64,000 nt of DNA from Pachyseris speciosa (GCA_016490735.1 JAEMWC010000251.1:744001-808000), one strand, 5' to 3'; positions 43,587 through 54,640 are shown, counted from the first letter of the stretch. Notes: generated from the sequence alone by a model not told the origin. A program made the numbers and translations.

Positions 43587-43658
43587 GCCTTGTATGGGAA
43601 TCGAACCCACGACCTTTGCGATACCGGTACAGTGCTCTACCAACTGAGCTAACAAGCC
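43587..43658 (-). tRNA. tRNA-like sequence, anticodon GGT (degenerate)
   Basis: Minus strand: 72 nt with box A TTAGCTCAGTTGG and box B GGTTCGATTCC; cloverleaf arms are recognisable but the anticodon stem and one acceptor pair are mismatched. No CCA. Part of a repeat, so probably tRNA-derived and not a functional tRNA. Confidence 0.5.
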
Positions 43659-43788
43659 AACATTTTTTTTTTTTTTTTTTTTTTGGTTCCTAATATACTA
43701 GTGGGTGATGAATATGATTTTCGTTTATTCATACATATTCATCACTCACGGGTATAGTACGAACCAACAAAATGACCAGCTCCCAGTT

Positions 43789-43860
43789 GGCTTGTTAGCT
43801 CAGTCGGTAGAGCACTGCACTGGTATCGCAGAGGTCGCGGGTTCGATTCCCGTACAAGCC
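43789..43860 (+). tRNA. tRNA-like sequence, anticodon GGT
   Basis: 72 nt: acceptor GGCTTGT/ACAAGCC perfectly paired, D arm GCTC/GAGC, anticodon arm CTGCA/CGCAG with one mismatch around CTGGTAT, T arm GCGGG/CCCGT with TTCGATT loop. The anticodon GGT would read Thr ACC, but animals normally use AGT for Thr. Its place in the palindrome argues for a SINE head or tRNA pseudogene. Confidence 0.5.
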
Positions 43861-44076
43861 CGTATTTTTTAGTTTATTGTCCCTGCTGCTTAAGTAGTGT
43901 TCATAACTGCGATGACCATTCACATATTCATTTTTCACAAATTTAAAAGGAAATCTAATTTATTGCAGCAGAAATGATAAAACATTGTTCATTAGAAGTC
44001 TGTCTGGTAAAAACATGCTCGGGATTCATGCACAATTTGATTTTGACGTTGTGTTTCTTTTCCCTTTTATTTCCAG

Positions 44077-44144
44077 AAGAAGCCAAGCAAGGCTTTGATT
44101 ACAGTTGTGTGCTCGAAGATGAAACAGACAAATGTGACGAGTGA
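44077..44144 (+). CDS. Terminal exon of protease/ShKT-type gene (fourth copy)
   Basis: Acceptor TTTATTTCCAG; read with one carried base it encodes EAKQGFDYSCVLEDETDKCDE and stops at TGA 44142-44144, followed at once by AATAAA (44145-44150). It is longer and more acidic than the other three terminal exons, with two cysteines, and may be the least decayed. No partner exons were found just upstream. Confidence 0.55.
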
Positions 44145-44199
44145 AATAAAACAATACTGAAACAAATTAATGCCTGCATATTCTACTTTGATTAACTAA

Positions 44200-44723
44200 A
44201 GGGGCAAAAGGTGAAGTCAAACGCCAGCCACAGGCAACTCATAACGCCTTTTTGACAATTTCATGACTCATCTCTCGAGAGCATACTATTAGAGATAAGA
44301 CCCATTGGGATGACGAACTCAAAAATTTTCCGATACCAGAGTACTTCCAATCCCTTAGGTGTCCATCACCTTTCTGATAACAACCTTTCCGAAATAGCGG
44401 CATATTTCCGTCGAGTCCTGCTTTCTTTAGCCAGGTCTGAAAACCTTTTCTAACTGTTGAAAGGTTCCCGATCTGGAGCAGTATATGGAGTGATTATGAT
44501 GATGATTATCATTCCCAGTTCACACGGATTCTTGGTCTTCAAACCGGCTAATTTTCCGATACCAGGGAACATCCCGCCCCCTTAGGTATCCATCCACTTT
44601 CTGATGATTCTTGCTGTTCCGAGTAGACAAGCTTTCTGTAATGACAGCATATTTCCTTCGAGTCTTCCTTTCTTTAGTCAGGTCTGAAAACCCTTACTAA
44701 CTATTCTAAGGACCCTAATGACA

Positions 44724-44761
<38 letters not shown>

Positions 44762-44869
44762 CTTCTCATGACGCTTACGCTCTGGCAGATGTTATGCCGC
44801 ATTTACACCAAAGAAGCAAGCCATAGCCAATTGCCAACGGTCCTTTGGGTCATTCCTTCTTGTGTAGGT
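44200..44869. other. Non-coding stretch
   Basis: Contains two related segments (near 44340-44470 and 44570-44700) sharing TTAG-CAGGTCTGAAAACC-like and TCCGATACCAG words, and an ATT microsatellite at 44726-44760. No gene seen. Confidence 0.45.
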
Positions 44870-45045
44870 TTCTAGAACCTATCTTAGAATCCTTGCTGTT
44901 CCTAGCAAGGCTGTTTTCTGCAACAGTCCTGTCTTGATAGCAATCCCTAGCATCGCAAGCCATCCATCTAACCTTTTGCTTACTCTTCCAAGTGCGCCAA
45001 CAACTGTCGGTATTACTTCTACATGTCTCATCATCAATCTTAAAT
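44870..45045 (-). pseudogene. LINE C-terminal tail fragment 1
   Basis: Minus-strand translation reads RHVEVIPTVVGALGRVSKRL then WLAMLGIAIKTGLLQKTALL and GTARILR, ending in a stop. This conserved tail is found at the end of LINE-type RT proteins in cnidarian genomes. It is followed upstream by a TTC microsatellite. Confidence 0.6.
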
Positions 45046-45049
45046 CAAT

Positions 45050-45118
45050 CTTCTTCTTCTTCTTCTTCTTCTTCTTCTTCTTCTTCTAATTATTATTATT
45101 ATTATTATTATTATTAAA
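45050..45118. repeat. TTC and ATT microsatellites
   Basis: Adjacent TTC (45050-45086) and ATT (45088-45116) tracts directly after the LINE tail fragment. The same composite occurs at 45358-45425. Confidence 0.85.
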
Positions 45119-45184
45119 TTTTCATCATCAACGTCACCACCATCACCACGCACCACCACCTTCATCACCATCATCTTAGTTTTC

Positions 45185-45350
45185 CTTTTCTTAGTTTTCT
45201 AGAACCTTTATTAGAATCCTTGCTGTCCCTAGCAAGGCTGTTTTCTGCAGTAGTCCTGTCTATCCTGTCTATCTAGCCATCCATCTAATCTTTTGCCTAC
45301 TCCTCCAACAACTGTCGGTATCACAACGAAACATGTCTCATCATCAATCT
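45185..45350 (-). pseudogene. LINE C-terminal tail fragment 2
   Basis: A second, shorter copy of the 44870-45045 fragment with a deletion of the middle (the WLAMLGI part is reduced). It shares TTAGAATCCTTGCTGT and AACAACTGTCGGTAT. Followed by the same TTC/ATT tracts, so the two are tandem copies. Confidence 0.55.
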
Positions 45351-45390
45351 TAAATCAATCTTCTTCTTCTTCTCCTCCTTCTTCTTCTTC

Positions 45391-45422
<32 letters not shown>

Positions 45423-45429
45423 TTTATTT

Positions 45430-45840
45430 ATTTATTTTTTTAAATGGTCACCATCAACATTACCACCACCACCGCCACCACCTTCATCATCACCATCATC
45501 ATTAAATCATCATCTTGTCAATATTAATGTTTTTGGTAAATCAGTCTGTATAACAAAGGTAAATAGACAAAAGACTTCTTGATATTATTAAAGTAAAAAG
45601 CCATTTCAATAGTAACATCTAGATGGAACATAAATTAAATGTTCTCAGGTGAAGAAAATTCATTTCTTTCGCAAGTGCTTACTGGTTCAAGTTTGGCCAA
45701 CATAGTGTAAACTGTGAGGAAAAGCGTTGTTTTTGAAGTAACAATCGGGCTCATTTTGGCTTGATTATCCCATACCCATGCCTGGCTGTTTCATGTAATT
45801 TTTACCAACCTTGAACCTCAATCATAGTATTGAGATACTT
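45430..45840. other. Non-coding stretch
   Basis: CAC/CAT-rich at the start (45450-45510), otherwise AT-rich with no supported feature. Confidence 0.4.
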
Positions 45841-46274
45841 TCTTAGTAAAAGCTGACGTCAGTGAAACAAAGGCCACGCGAAGTGGAAAGATCTACGCAT
45901 GCTTTTCAGTGGCAGATTCTACAATCCATAGCTCAGCAGCAGGTTAGACGCCTTGTGAGTTTTACATAATGCGGTGATTGTTTAAAACGAAAGTTGCTAT
46001 AACAGTCATAAAAAGCTAACTGTTTTAAAGCCACTGCTTAACCCTAACCACTACAGATCAGTCCCGATCCCCAAACATTTATCTCTGTTTGAGTGGGGCT
46101 CTGTTTTTTCAGTGAATTGCATATTAAAAACGGCTACTTTTTAAGTTTCGCCAGTACTGAAATGATGAACATTAAGCACATTATTACAAGGCGTTCAGCC
46201 TCTTTTTGAGCTATGGAATCTAGATGATACCCTTATCAGCCCGAAATTTAACACGCTGATGAATTTTCGTCATT

Positions 46275-46700
46275 GATTACGATGACAATGACGATGACGT
46301 GACGATGACGATGGTGGTGGTGATGATGGTGGTGATGGTGATAATGATGTTCTTGATGACGGTGATGATGTTAGTGATGCTACATGCGGGTTTTGTATTA
46401 CTCTAAATTGTAAATTTTAAATTATTGCAATAAGGATGATGACGAAATGATGGTGATTGTGATGATGATGATGATGACGATGATGATGGTGATGATACTG
46501 GTGATGATGATGATAATGATGACGATGGTGATGATGATGAAGGTTTTGATGTTGGTGATGGTGATAACGATGCATGTGATGGGATTATGATGGTGGTGAT
46601 GGTGATGACGATGATGATGGTGGTTATTGTGGTGGTCATGATGATGGTGTGGTTCATGGTGACGTGATCACGATGAAGATGGTGATAATGATGATGATGA
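46275..46700. repeat. GAT/GGT microsatellite (copy C)
   Basis: Inverse-strand equivalent of the CAY tracts at 9.0 and 20.5 kb, more interrupted and containing a short unique insertion near 46385-46435. Confidence 0.9.
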
Positions 46701-46950
46701 TAATCGTTAGTAAGGCAAACAATTGCAATGGCTGGCGCTCCAACCTTGCTTCGTGGGTCTCGTTTTCAGACATGAAACAAGAGAGGAGAAGGAGGACTAA
46801 ACAGACTATAAGATATGATGTCACATTCAAAAGGCCTGGTGCGTAGTCTGTGACTCTTAAGTGGTTTAAAATGAAACACTCGAGCATTGGTCGCTATTAA
46901 TAACTTTTATTTAATCCATCAGCTATCTTATCATCGGCTTTTCCAATTAT

Positions 46951-46997
46951 CTACTCCATCTTTATGTCACTGGAGTCATATCCTTGATTCGCTCTTT
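46951..46997 (-). CDS. Terminal exon of protease/ShKT gene (copy C)
   Basis: Minus strand: acceptor CTCTTTTTCAG, tail containing ANQGYDSSDIKME, stop TAG. Same phase as the other copies. Confidence 0.5.
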
Positions 46998-47499
46998 CTG
47001 AAAAAGAGAAATAAGGAACACATCAAGTGAATTCAGGAAAAATAATTGTAGCCATTTCGAGGATCTTTACGCAAAACAAACTTTAAATAAACTCTGTCTT
47101 TGAGCCTGCTTTGTGACGTATGCTGATCCACATGTTATAGGCAACAGTACTTCGCCAATAGTCTAAAGAGTAAAAGTAGTTCCCATTCCCCCTTTCCCAC
47201 CGCTCCGTATGAAGCGGCTGTTTGGCTTTACCTTCAAGAGCGAGAATAGAGGCATGGCAGGAGGCTTTACTAGAAAAGCATATTTTTTCCTCTTCAAAAA
47301 CTTAAGGTATTTATTTCCACTGGAGCAACATCCTTTAGGAAATAGTTTACATACATACGCATAGTTTATTTACCTTCGGATTTTAGAGTAGCTTATACAG
47401 CTAATATATAATCATAACTCCAGGGATTTACCAAACCAATCATCAGATGAGAGATAGACGACCACACCGGGAGCTACGTCCCCTACTCGTTTCCACCCT

Positions 47500-47580
47500 G
47501 AGTGTTGGTCCGGCCGGGGTTTGAGCCCGTGACTTTCCCTGGCATGGTAGTCGAGCGCTCTACCAACTGAGCTAACTGGT
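47500..47580 (-). mobile_element. tRNA-derived SINE head
   Basis: Minus strand: AGTTAGCTCAGTTGGTAGAG (box A region) and GGGCTCAAACCCC (box B) at tRNA spacing. Different head from the SINE in the array. It sits within copy C and has no counterpart at that place in copies A or B, so it is a later insertion. Confidence 0.6.
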
Positions 47581-47780
47581 GGTTGGTTAGCAAAACAATG
47601 AGTTTATGGGAAAATGTGACGCCTTTGATATCTGTGGGGGTGCATTTTATAGAACTACACTTCATTGTGCAAAACAAAAAAACCAAACAAAAAAACAAAC
47701 AAACAAACAAAACAAAACAAAATTTGACAAATGTATAGATTGGTTAACAACAAGAAAAACGAGTTTTCAATGGAACTTAC

Positions 47781-47888
47781 AGCACAAATTGCAGGTCGTT
47801 TTACATTTAAGTTTGGCTTTCGGCGTTTTGCACCCGAAAAACACTTTGTAAAGCTTGCACAAGAACTCCATCCATTCATCCTTGCAAT
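47781..47888 (-). CDS. ShKT-domain exon (copy C)
   Basis: 108 nt, phase 1-1, acceptor AATTTAG, donor GTAAGT. Starts DCKDEWMEFLCKLYK and ends KTTCNLC. All six cysteines are kept, as in copies A and B, whereas other positions vary, which suggests selection for the fold at least until recently. Confidence 0.7.
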
Positions 47889-48411
47889 CTAAATTACACA
47901 GGAAGAAAAACGAAAGTGATCATCATTAGGTTTCTCTACAACAAGTATACTAACAGTCAAGTGGAGTAGCCTTTAAAGCCTGCTTTCTATTATAATTAAT
48001 GCCTCGATCCCAGAAGTGTAAATAGTAACCATAGCAATGGTACGGTGATCCTTTCAGGTGTGAAGATAACATGTTATTTTCCTGTGTCAGGAGCCCATGT
48101 GGGCTCCTGCCTGTGTGAAATTATCATGTTTTCGCGCGAAAGCTCACCTGGTATTTGACTGGTGGTTGCATAATAATAGTGTTAAGTAAATGATTTGTAC
48201 CCAGGATTACCAGGCAGTGTGTCTAATGAAGTGGACTGGGTGCGAGTCCTTCTTTAATATTTTAGTTTAGTAAATGGTTTGAACGCTCTACTGAGGTATT
48301 AGTAGTTTGTCCCATCCATACAATTAAGTACAACAGCAACAACAACCGTGAACAGCAACTGTAACAATATTGTCAACAAACCAATCCTGTACAATAAATT
48401 CAATCACTTAC

Positions 48412-48441
48412 TTGCGCCTACTCCAACTCCTTTTCCACCAC
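48412..48441 (-). CDS. 30-nt Gly-rich linker exon (copy C)
   Basis: Minus strand: acceptor TTCTTTGTAG, donor GTAAGT, 30 nt, phase 1-1, encoding about GGGKGVGVGA. Upstream protease exons are absent because the duplication ends at about 49149. Confidence 0.6.
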
Positions 48442-49391
48442 CTACAAAGAATTCACAGAATTGTTAATTTCGAACTCACAGATATTTGTTTATTTCCATG
48501 TTATTAACTAACAAGTGGAATTCCATACGTGAAATCCTAACAGACTGCAAAGATAGCCTATTATTGTGTTATTTTATTTGGGATTAACGATGATTTGCTT
48601 TTGTAGGCATAAAATTAAAATTTTCGACGCCAGTTTTGAAACAAACAAGCGAAGGTACTTTATATTCAGTCTCTCAAACATAATTGTCAATTTGATGCCG
48701 GAGAAAATCTCTTGAGGGACTCGAAAAACCAATTGAAGAAATTTAATTTTTCAACGAACTAACTTTAGAAAAGGTGATGGTCTATTTTAATCATGGTGAG
48801 TTAAAGCAAGAGGTATTTTTTGCAACGAAAACACGGAAAAAGAAATCGTTTCCTGTATGATGACAAGTTGGGATCCTTTGCCGATGAGCTATAGGAAACA
48901 CTTGGATGCTATTAAACAATGTTCACAAACCAACATTCTGAATGCTGGTAGCATATAAATGTTCATGGCCGTTGTATTTTATGCCTTTGTTAGATAAGAG
49001 CTTTTTGCACAACGTTTCCATTCGATCGAGTTTATGCAAATTATGTTTGGATGGGATATTCTGATTCAATCCCTCACGGGTCTATCTTGTTCCTCTCGAT
49101 CGCCAGGAGCCAATTACCAGCTAGGGAACGTGATGTATTCACAGACCTCAGTAGTATAGTGTTTGGGGGTACCAGATCAAAAATTAATCAAATGGAATCA
49201 CATACTGATTTAGGGGGGTGTTTTAGCAAAGTGATCTCGTATTATGGTAATCTATAGTTTATTAAAAATGCGTGACTTTCTCGGAAAAATCACCAAGCGT
49301 GACATTCTCGGAAAAACAGGGAACCCCCAAGTACTATTCACCGTTCGATGGAATTAACCCTATAAAAAATAGCAAAACTGGTGGCCACCAG

Positions 49392-49451
49392 AACCTCTCA
49401 TGAGGGACTTAATTTGGAATTTGTATCACCACCCGTCCCTCATGAGAGGTT
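49392..49451. repeat. 17-bp perfect inverted repeat with T-run
   Basis: AACCTCTCATGAGGGAC (49392-49408) and its exact inverse (49435-49451), 26-nt loop, followed by a run of ten T. Each arm also contains the palindrome CTCATGAG. It lies in the non-coding left part of the Polinton. It resembles a hairpin with a terminator-like T-run, but in animal DNA this is only suggestive. Confidence 0.75.
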
Positions 49452-49684
49452 TTTTTTTTTGTTTTTTTTTATTCCCACCTCCACACCACCAGAGCACTAT
49501 TATTTATTTTCCCACCACCACTCCGCTCTGGCCCTATCAGACCCTCTTAGGGCCAAGTATTTGTTTAATTATTTTTTTCACCCTCCGGCTTGAGGTTGAA
49601 CCGGCACTTCTGTCAAGCCTAAGCTCCACTATAGCTCTACCCATCAACCCGACACCATCTCAGGGTGATTTTTTGTGTTTTTAA

Positions 49685-49723
49685 CCCATGGAATAACGGC
49701 GGGGGTTTTCGTTATTCCATGGG
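49685..49723. repeat. 14-bp perfect hairpin
   Basis: CCCATGGAATAACG and its inverse enclose GCGGGGGTTTT. The G-run of the loop can pair with the C-run of the neighbouring hairpin's loop (49754-49760), so the two could form a kissing structure. Confidence 0.8.
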
Positions 49724-49798
49724 GTGGCTTGTATACATTTCGCTAACGAAAGGCCCCCGCTTTTTCCAATCGTTAGATACTTTGTATACAAGCCACCC
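49722..49798. repeat. 16-bp perfect hairpin with inner stem
   Basis: GGGTGGCTTGTATACA (49722-49737) pairs with 49783-49798. Inside, CTAACG (49743-49748) pairs with CGTTAG (49771-49776). The loop carries CCCCCGC. It is directly adjacent to the 14-bp hairpin, sharing two bases. Confidence 0.8.
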
Positions 49799-50097
49799 TT
49801 TATCTGTGTAAAACAACCCTTATATTTGCGTTTGTATTTTCATTTTTATGCTTGTGGTACATAAATTTACAAAGATAAAAAATAATACGCATGTGTAAAA
49901 AGCGAAAAATCTGACGTAGTTTGATGACTCATTCGAAAGGGAAACCCCCCAACAAATGTTCCTGTCTCATATGCTAATTCTTCGGGTAAAGGGTCAGAAA
50001 AAGGGCAGTATTTTAAATTAAATATACAACAAAACTCACAATACTATCCTGAACTAGGTAAATCAGTGGGTTTGAGGCGATAAAAACACCACAACAG

Positions 50098-53000
50098 TTA
50101 GATTTTATAATGTCCGTATGCAAAGCTTGTCACGCCATTATCGTGAATATACCGCTTGTCGTCAAAGCAGCTGAGTGATACTTTATTTATCTCATAACTT
50201 CCTAGTTGATGGTTTTGGCTTCTGATTGTTTTCATTCTATGATGCAACTGTTTATTATCAAATAGTGTCTCTTTATAATTTTCATGTTTGATGTTATTCT
50301 TAATAATATTCTTCCTAATTCCTTTAGCAGTCTTACCTCCTTTTCGGTTGTCTTTCATATAGCTATACATTTTCGATCGTAGACCGATGAATTAACAAAT
50401 TGGAACTCCTGCAGCCTCATCTTTGAATTTACCAATTACTTTTTTATTCGTCTTATCGAAATATGGAGAGCATTCTGGGTAGCCGCTGTTGTCAAATTTA
50501 TTTTTATCCTTTCAGAAATTTCTATAGACGTCTCCGGTTTCGATTTCATAGGTCAATGAGTCTGTGTCTGTGAAGAGCAGCTTCGCCTTGTTTCCATACT
50601 TCTCTTTAATGTAGTTGTAATTGAAATCGTACATCAGTGTCTTGCTTAGATCAAGGATACACATTCCTACATATGCTGGCCGGTTTAAAGTAAGTGTTTC
50701 TTTTATCTTATGAACAGCTACCAAATTTTCATTGAAGATTTTACTGCTAACATATGTCGGTTTAGCAGCCATTTTTAATAGTTTCTTTTCATCGGTGACT
50801 AATCTGACGTCTACTCGCTTTCTGAGGTTTTCTATCGTTTTTCCAAATACACTGTTATTCATCAGCTTGAAAAAGTCTTTCTCAAAGGCATTTTTAGCAT
50901 TCTTACGTTTTTCAGTATTGAAATCAATATATTGCCTAAGCCAAGGGGATTGATTGAATTCTAACACTCGATGGACTTTAGTTATTTTCAAACCGAGATC
51001 AGTATATAATTGGAGGTTCCTATAATGGAGCACGTATTTTTCTTTCTTGCTTAATGTTGGTATCAGTTTATGTACCAGACCAGTTGATATTTTATATTTC
51101 TTCGCGATGTTTTTACAATAATCTGATAGCATGTCCCCAGTCACTTTGACCTTTTCCGGTCCAAGTGGATAGTCATTGTGAAGATTATGTAACTCTTGGG
51201 GGTATTCTAAATCAACTTCAAGTATCAAACCTTTGTTGCTGTCTTCTTTATACTTAGCCAGGTCTAAATTATTGATCTGTTTTTGTGTCATCCATCTGAA
51301 TCCGCCTGTTGGTAAATATTGACTAATAGCCCAACCATACAAACTATTAGCATCGAGATACATGATGTACTTCGAGGGCGCCTTCTCATCGTATTCTTTC
51401 ATGTATTTATTATTTGCTCTTCCATATCGGTTTGCTATATAACTGATTCCTCCACGCATACCCTTTTCAATGAATTGAAACATATCAATATCAACCATAA
51501 GCTCTAGTTTAATGTCAGTCATTTTAAGCATGGCGTCCCAAGATAGCCCTGGAGACGTGAAATAATGACACGGGTCCAGTTTGTAGTACTCAAGGCATGT
51601 TTTTCTGAACTTTTGAAATACATCAGCTAATAGAAGAATGTCAGATTTAAGGTACAGGTCATGATAATCGCCCATATTATTGAGAGAGAATGTATTCCAC
51701 ACATTTTGAGCATGCGCATAGTCTTCATCTGATATATGCTCATCACTCAATATACTGTAGAATTCTTCTTTTGACGGCAGCTTTTGGTTAAATTTATCGA
51801 AACTATCCATATAGTCATAAGGATAAACACCTTTTTGCGCCATCAAATTAAGATCCTTTCCCTTGAACTCTTGATAGGTGTATTTTAATGACTCTTTTGG
51901 TAGATTACTGACCAGTTTTTCCAAACTAGAGCTCATGAATTGGAAACTATCAATAAATGTTAGGTGATTACCAAGCATGAAAGCCATATACTTCTCCGTG
52001 TTGTTGGGGATTGCATTGATTGTCATTTGACAGTCTTCACCTTTCTTATTTTTGTAAGTGTGTTTTTTAACAATGGCTCCAATCTCTTGCATTATGAAAT
52101 GACTGTCATAACCTCTCAGATTGTGGAATATAACTGGAATTTTTATTTCTTCTGGGCTTACTCTTAGTTTCAGATTACACTCTTGGTGAGCAGAGCCTCT
52201 GTATTTACCAGTAATATGACAATGATCTCGTACACGAACATCTTTATTAGTGTACTTCTTATCACAGATGTGACACACCTCAGCTTTTTGAAATTCCTCC
52301 TCATTCTCTTTTGTCATTCTGAGTGGTTTGTTGAATTCCTTTTTCACAATACTTTTGCAATACTTGACTTCCTCCAGCATAGCTTCCATAAATTTGTACA
52401 CAGCCTTTTCACCCCTGTATATTACTGCTAGTTTGCTGTATTTATCATCATAACAACAAACAACTTTGTAACCATATCCACAGTCAGTATGCTTCTGATA
52501 AGCCTCTGTATATGATTTGTCATTATTAGGTTGGCAACCGTGTATTTTTTCAGTGATGGCCTCAAAATCAGCATAGATCACAAATGGTACCTGCTGTTGT
52601 TTATGAAAGTTGTTGAATTTCAGTATGTTGTTATCTTTGTTTGGCATTTTTATTGCCTGTGTGCCATTTACTTGCATGCAGTTGTCCTTGTGATCATTCA
52701 GAACCCTTTCAGAGCTGAAGCATTGAAGACAGTGCATGCAAAAGTGTTTTCTTTCTTTGTGCTTTGTTTGATTGTACATAAACTTATTGAAATCTTTGAT
52801 TAGCACATAATGCTTGTTTTCATTTTCAGTTATTAGAAGCAGATTCAAGCAGTCTGCATATTTCTCTTTTGATACATATATTGGATATGGTTGTTTATCC
52901 TCATAACCGAAAACATTGATGTTGATCTCATTTTGTTTTTCAATCTTATTGTAATGTTTGGTAGTCACTGGAAATTCAATTCCTGAATAATCTAAATTTT

Positions 53001-53916
53001 CAATAAATTTCCTATCAACTTTTTTAATCCTCTGTGGGTATTTCTCTTGTGGGTTCAAGTGTCTGATGTGACACCACCGGAAGCATTCGTTATCCTCATT
53101 TTTCAAGTTAACTAAACCTTTGGCACTATTTCGTTATTCTGCTGGTAGTTTTATGTATGAGGAACCTCTAATCGGCTCATATTTCACCACATTGAGGTAA
53201 TGACTATCAACAGATTCGATTGTCCAACCAGACCCCTCAGAAACCCAAACTGCAATCTTATTTATTATTTGTTGTTTTGACACTTGTAATGATTGATTGA
53301 TCTCTGGATTGTTTATGATTGTTTCAGCTTGACTGTTGAAATATGCGGTTTTGTATTCTATTGCTCCGTCAGTCATTTTTGCGAATGTTACCTTTAGCGT
53401 TTCAACAAATTTCAGTCCTTTCATTTCATTTAACAGTTTTTTAATGTGTGTTTCGATTGCCATTCTTGTGTTTAGTAGTTGCTCTAGCGGGACTTTGTCA
53501 TTTTTTATATCAATTTCAAAAGACTTTGTGAAGCCCTTTAGAGCTTTTTCAGTTTGTATAATCTTAGTCCTTGGTTTAGGAACTGGCTTTTTAGCTCTTG
53601 GGGCTGGGATAGGTCTGTCTCTGAACTCTATTGGTGGGGGAATTATGTTGTCTTCATAATATTGAACCATCTGTTTAACACTCTTGCGAGGCGCTGGCAC
53701 TGGTCTCTGTATAGGCTTGGTATCATCTACCACGATAATTTTCGGCTTCTGTTGCTTCAGTTTTTTAGTTCTTGGTGGAGGTGTTGGTTTGTAATCATCC
53801 ACTATAACTATCTTTGGTTTCTTCTGTTGCTTTAATAGCAATTCGATGAGCTGAGATTTACTGAGTTTCTCTAGACTCTTCTTATTCATATTAATGTGTG
53901 AGATAATTTTTTCCAT
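50098..53916 (-). pseudogene. polB: Polinton protein-primed DNA polymerase B, interrupted
   Basis: The main frame (53106 to 50512, 864 codons) has 3'-5' exonuclease motifs YADFEA (residues 178-183), HNLRGYDSHF (328-337) and YLKSD (485-489), a zinc-finger-like C-x-x-C...H-x4-C (123-143), polymerase motif A DANSLYG (585-591), motif B LMNNSVFGK (748-756) and motif C TDTDS (846-850). This is a family-B, protein-primed polymerase that would copy the element. The upstream frame 53134-53916, a Pro/Lys-rich N-terminus ending in a conserved domain, is in the same reading frame and separated only by a TAA at 53134-53136. At the 3' end the frame changes near 50512; the C-terminus continues at 50098-50370 after another stop near 50395. 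So the gene has at least three breaks. Confidence 0.9.
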
Positions 53917-54018
53917 CTATATTATAACTATATTTTTTTGTTTAAGCCAGTTTCAATGCGCGTTTAAGTAGGGTTGATAATTCAAGTGATTCCAAATCCT
54001 GGAATCCTTTGAACTGAT

Positions 54019-54213
54019 TCAAATATTATTTTTTTGATGCTTTTTTGTTCTCTTGTGAAGCGTTCTGCCGGCCAGTGTGTAATTTTTGCCATTATTACAA
54101 ACTTCACAGTACCATTCTTTATTCAGCATATAGGTAGTCTTGTGTTTTATTCTTTCCTCATCACTGAGAACTCTTGGCCTTCCCCGACCTCTCTTAACAT
54201 TTTTATTCTCCAT
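54019..54213 (-). CDS. Small AT-hook/zinc-finger-like Polinton protein
   Basis: 64 residues. The N-terminus has KRGRGRPRV, a classic AT-hook that binds the DNA minor groove. Further on WYCEVCNNGKNYTLAGRTLH and KRTKKH give a C-x-x-C...H...H pattern like a C2H2 finger. The start is an ATG in a TA-rich leader. A DNA-binding role is inferred. Confidence 0.65.
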   Translation of the reverse strand: MENKNVKRGRGRPRVLSDEERIKHKTTYMLNKEWYCEVCNNGKNYTLAGRTLHKRTKKHQKNNI

Positions 54214-54238
54214 ATATATATATATACTAATATATATT

Positions 54239-54640
54239 TTAAATATTTTTATCTGCGTTTAAATATGTTCTGCTTTGTTCCATATGCTTAGTTATTTCGT
54301 GGATTAAATCTTCGAAACAATTACTCATTATGTATTTGCAGTTGTTTTTCTCATACATTTTCTTCATCATTATTTGTTTATTGGTGACTATGAAAATACC
54401 TGTTGGGCTTTTGAATTCCAGGCATAGAGCATTGTATTTTTCAGTTGGATTCAATAACATCAAATCACACTGACCGGTCATATATCCTTTGTTATAACTT
54501 CTGATTCTTATCCCCGGAGTCAAGTGATTCTCACCTAGTCCTGCGATCATTAATGCGTCTTCATATTTCCTTCTGATAAATGATACAACACTGCTATGTA
54601 GATCATATTCATTTTTAATTGAAATTATATTATTTTTCAT
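54239..54640 (-). CDS. PD-(D/E)XK nuclease-like protein (VRR-NUC type)
   Basis: 133 residues. GQCDLMLLNP (Asp59) followed by ALCLEFKSPTG (E75-x-K77) and a downstream Gln at 89 match the order D...E-x-K...Q of PD-(D/E)XK nucleases, closest in layout to the VRR-NUC domain. The family cleaves structured or damaged DNA; in this element a role in resolving replication intermediates is possible but inferred. Open from ATG to stop. The assignment is from motifs only. Confidence 0.65.
   Translation of the reverse strand: MKNNIISIKNEYDLHSSVVSFIRRKYEDALMIAGLGENHLTPGIRIRSYNKGYMTGQCDLMLLNPTEKYNALCLEFKSPTGIFIVTNKQIMMKKMYEKNNCKYIMSNCFEDLIHEITKHMEQSRTYLNADKNI

Larger units (their letters stand above)
43500..43930. 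repeat. Large palindrome with two tRNA-like ends
   Basis: 43500-43660 and 43787-43930 are inverse copies: ATATGTGAATGATCATCGCA, the CTTAAGCAG word and a 72-nt tRNA-like sequence are found in both. The centre has a T-run and inverse ATTCATCACTCA words. A head-to-head pair of SINE-like units is the simplest reading. Confidence 0.7.
45840..49149 (-). repeat. Segmental duplication, copy C (inverted)
   Basis: Inverse of the 17640-22050 region: in order it shows the inverse of the LINE-tail flank, a GAT/CAY microsatellite, terminal exon, ShKT exon, linker exon and the intron just after the protease exon. The match stops at about 49149, where the Polinton appears to begin. Confidence 0.75.

Noticed and set aside
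43587..43860. Two functional tRNA-Thr genes
   Set aside because: GGT anticodon is atypical for animal Thr, stems are mismatched in one copy, and both lie in a repeated palindrome.
49450..49460. Bacterial-type intrinsic terminator
   Set aside because: A perfect hairpin followed by a T-run looks like one, but the context is an animal genome and a Polinton; no such terminator is known to act here.
53134..53916. Separate Pro-rich gene upstream of PolB
   Set aside because: It is in the same frame as PolB and separated from it by a single TAA, so it is best read as the interrupted N-terminal part of the same gene.
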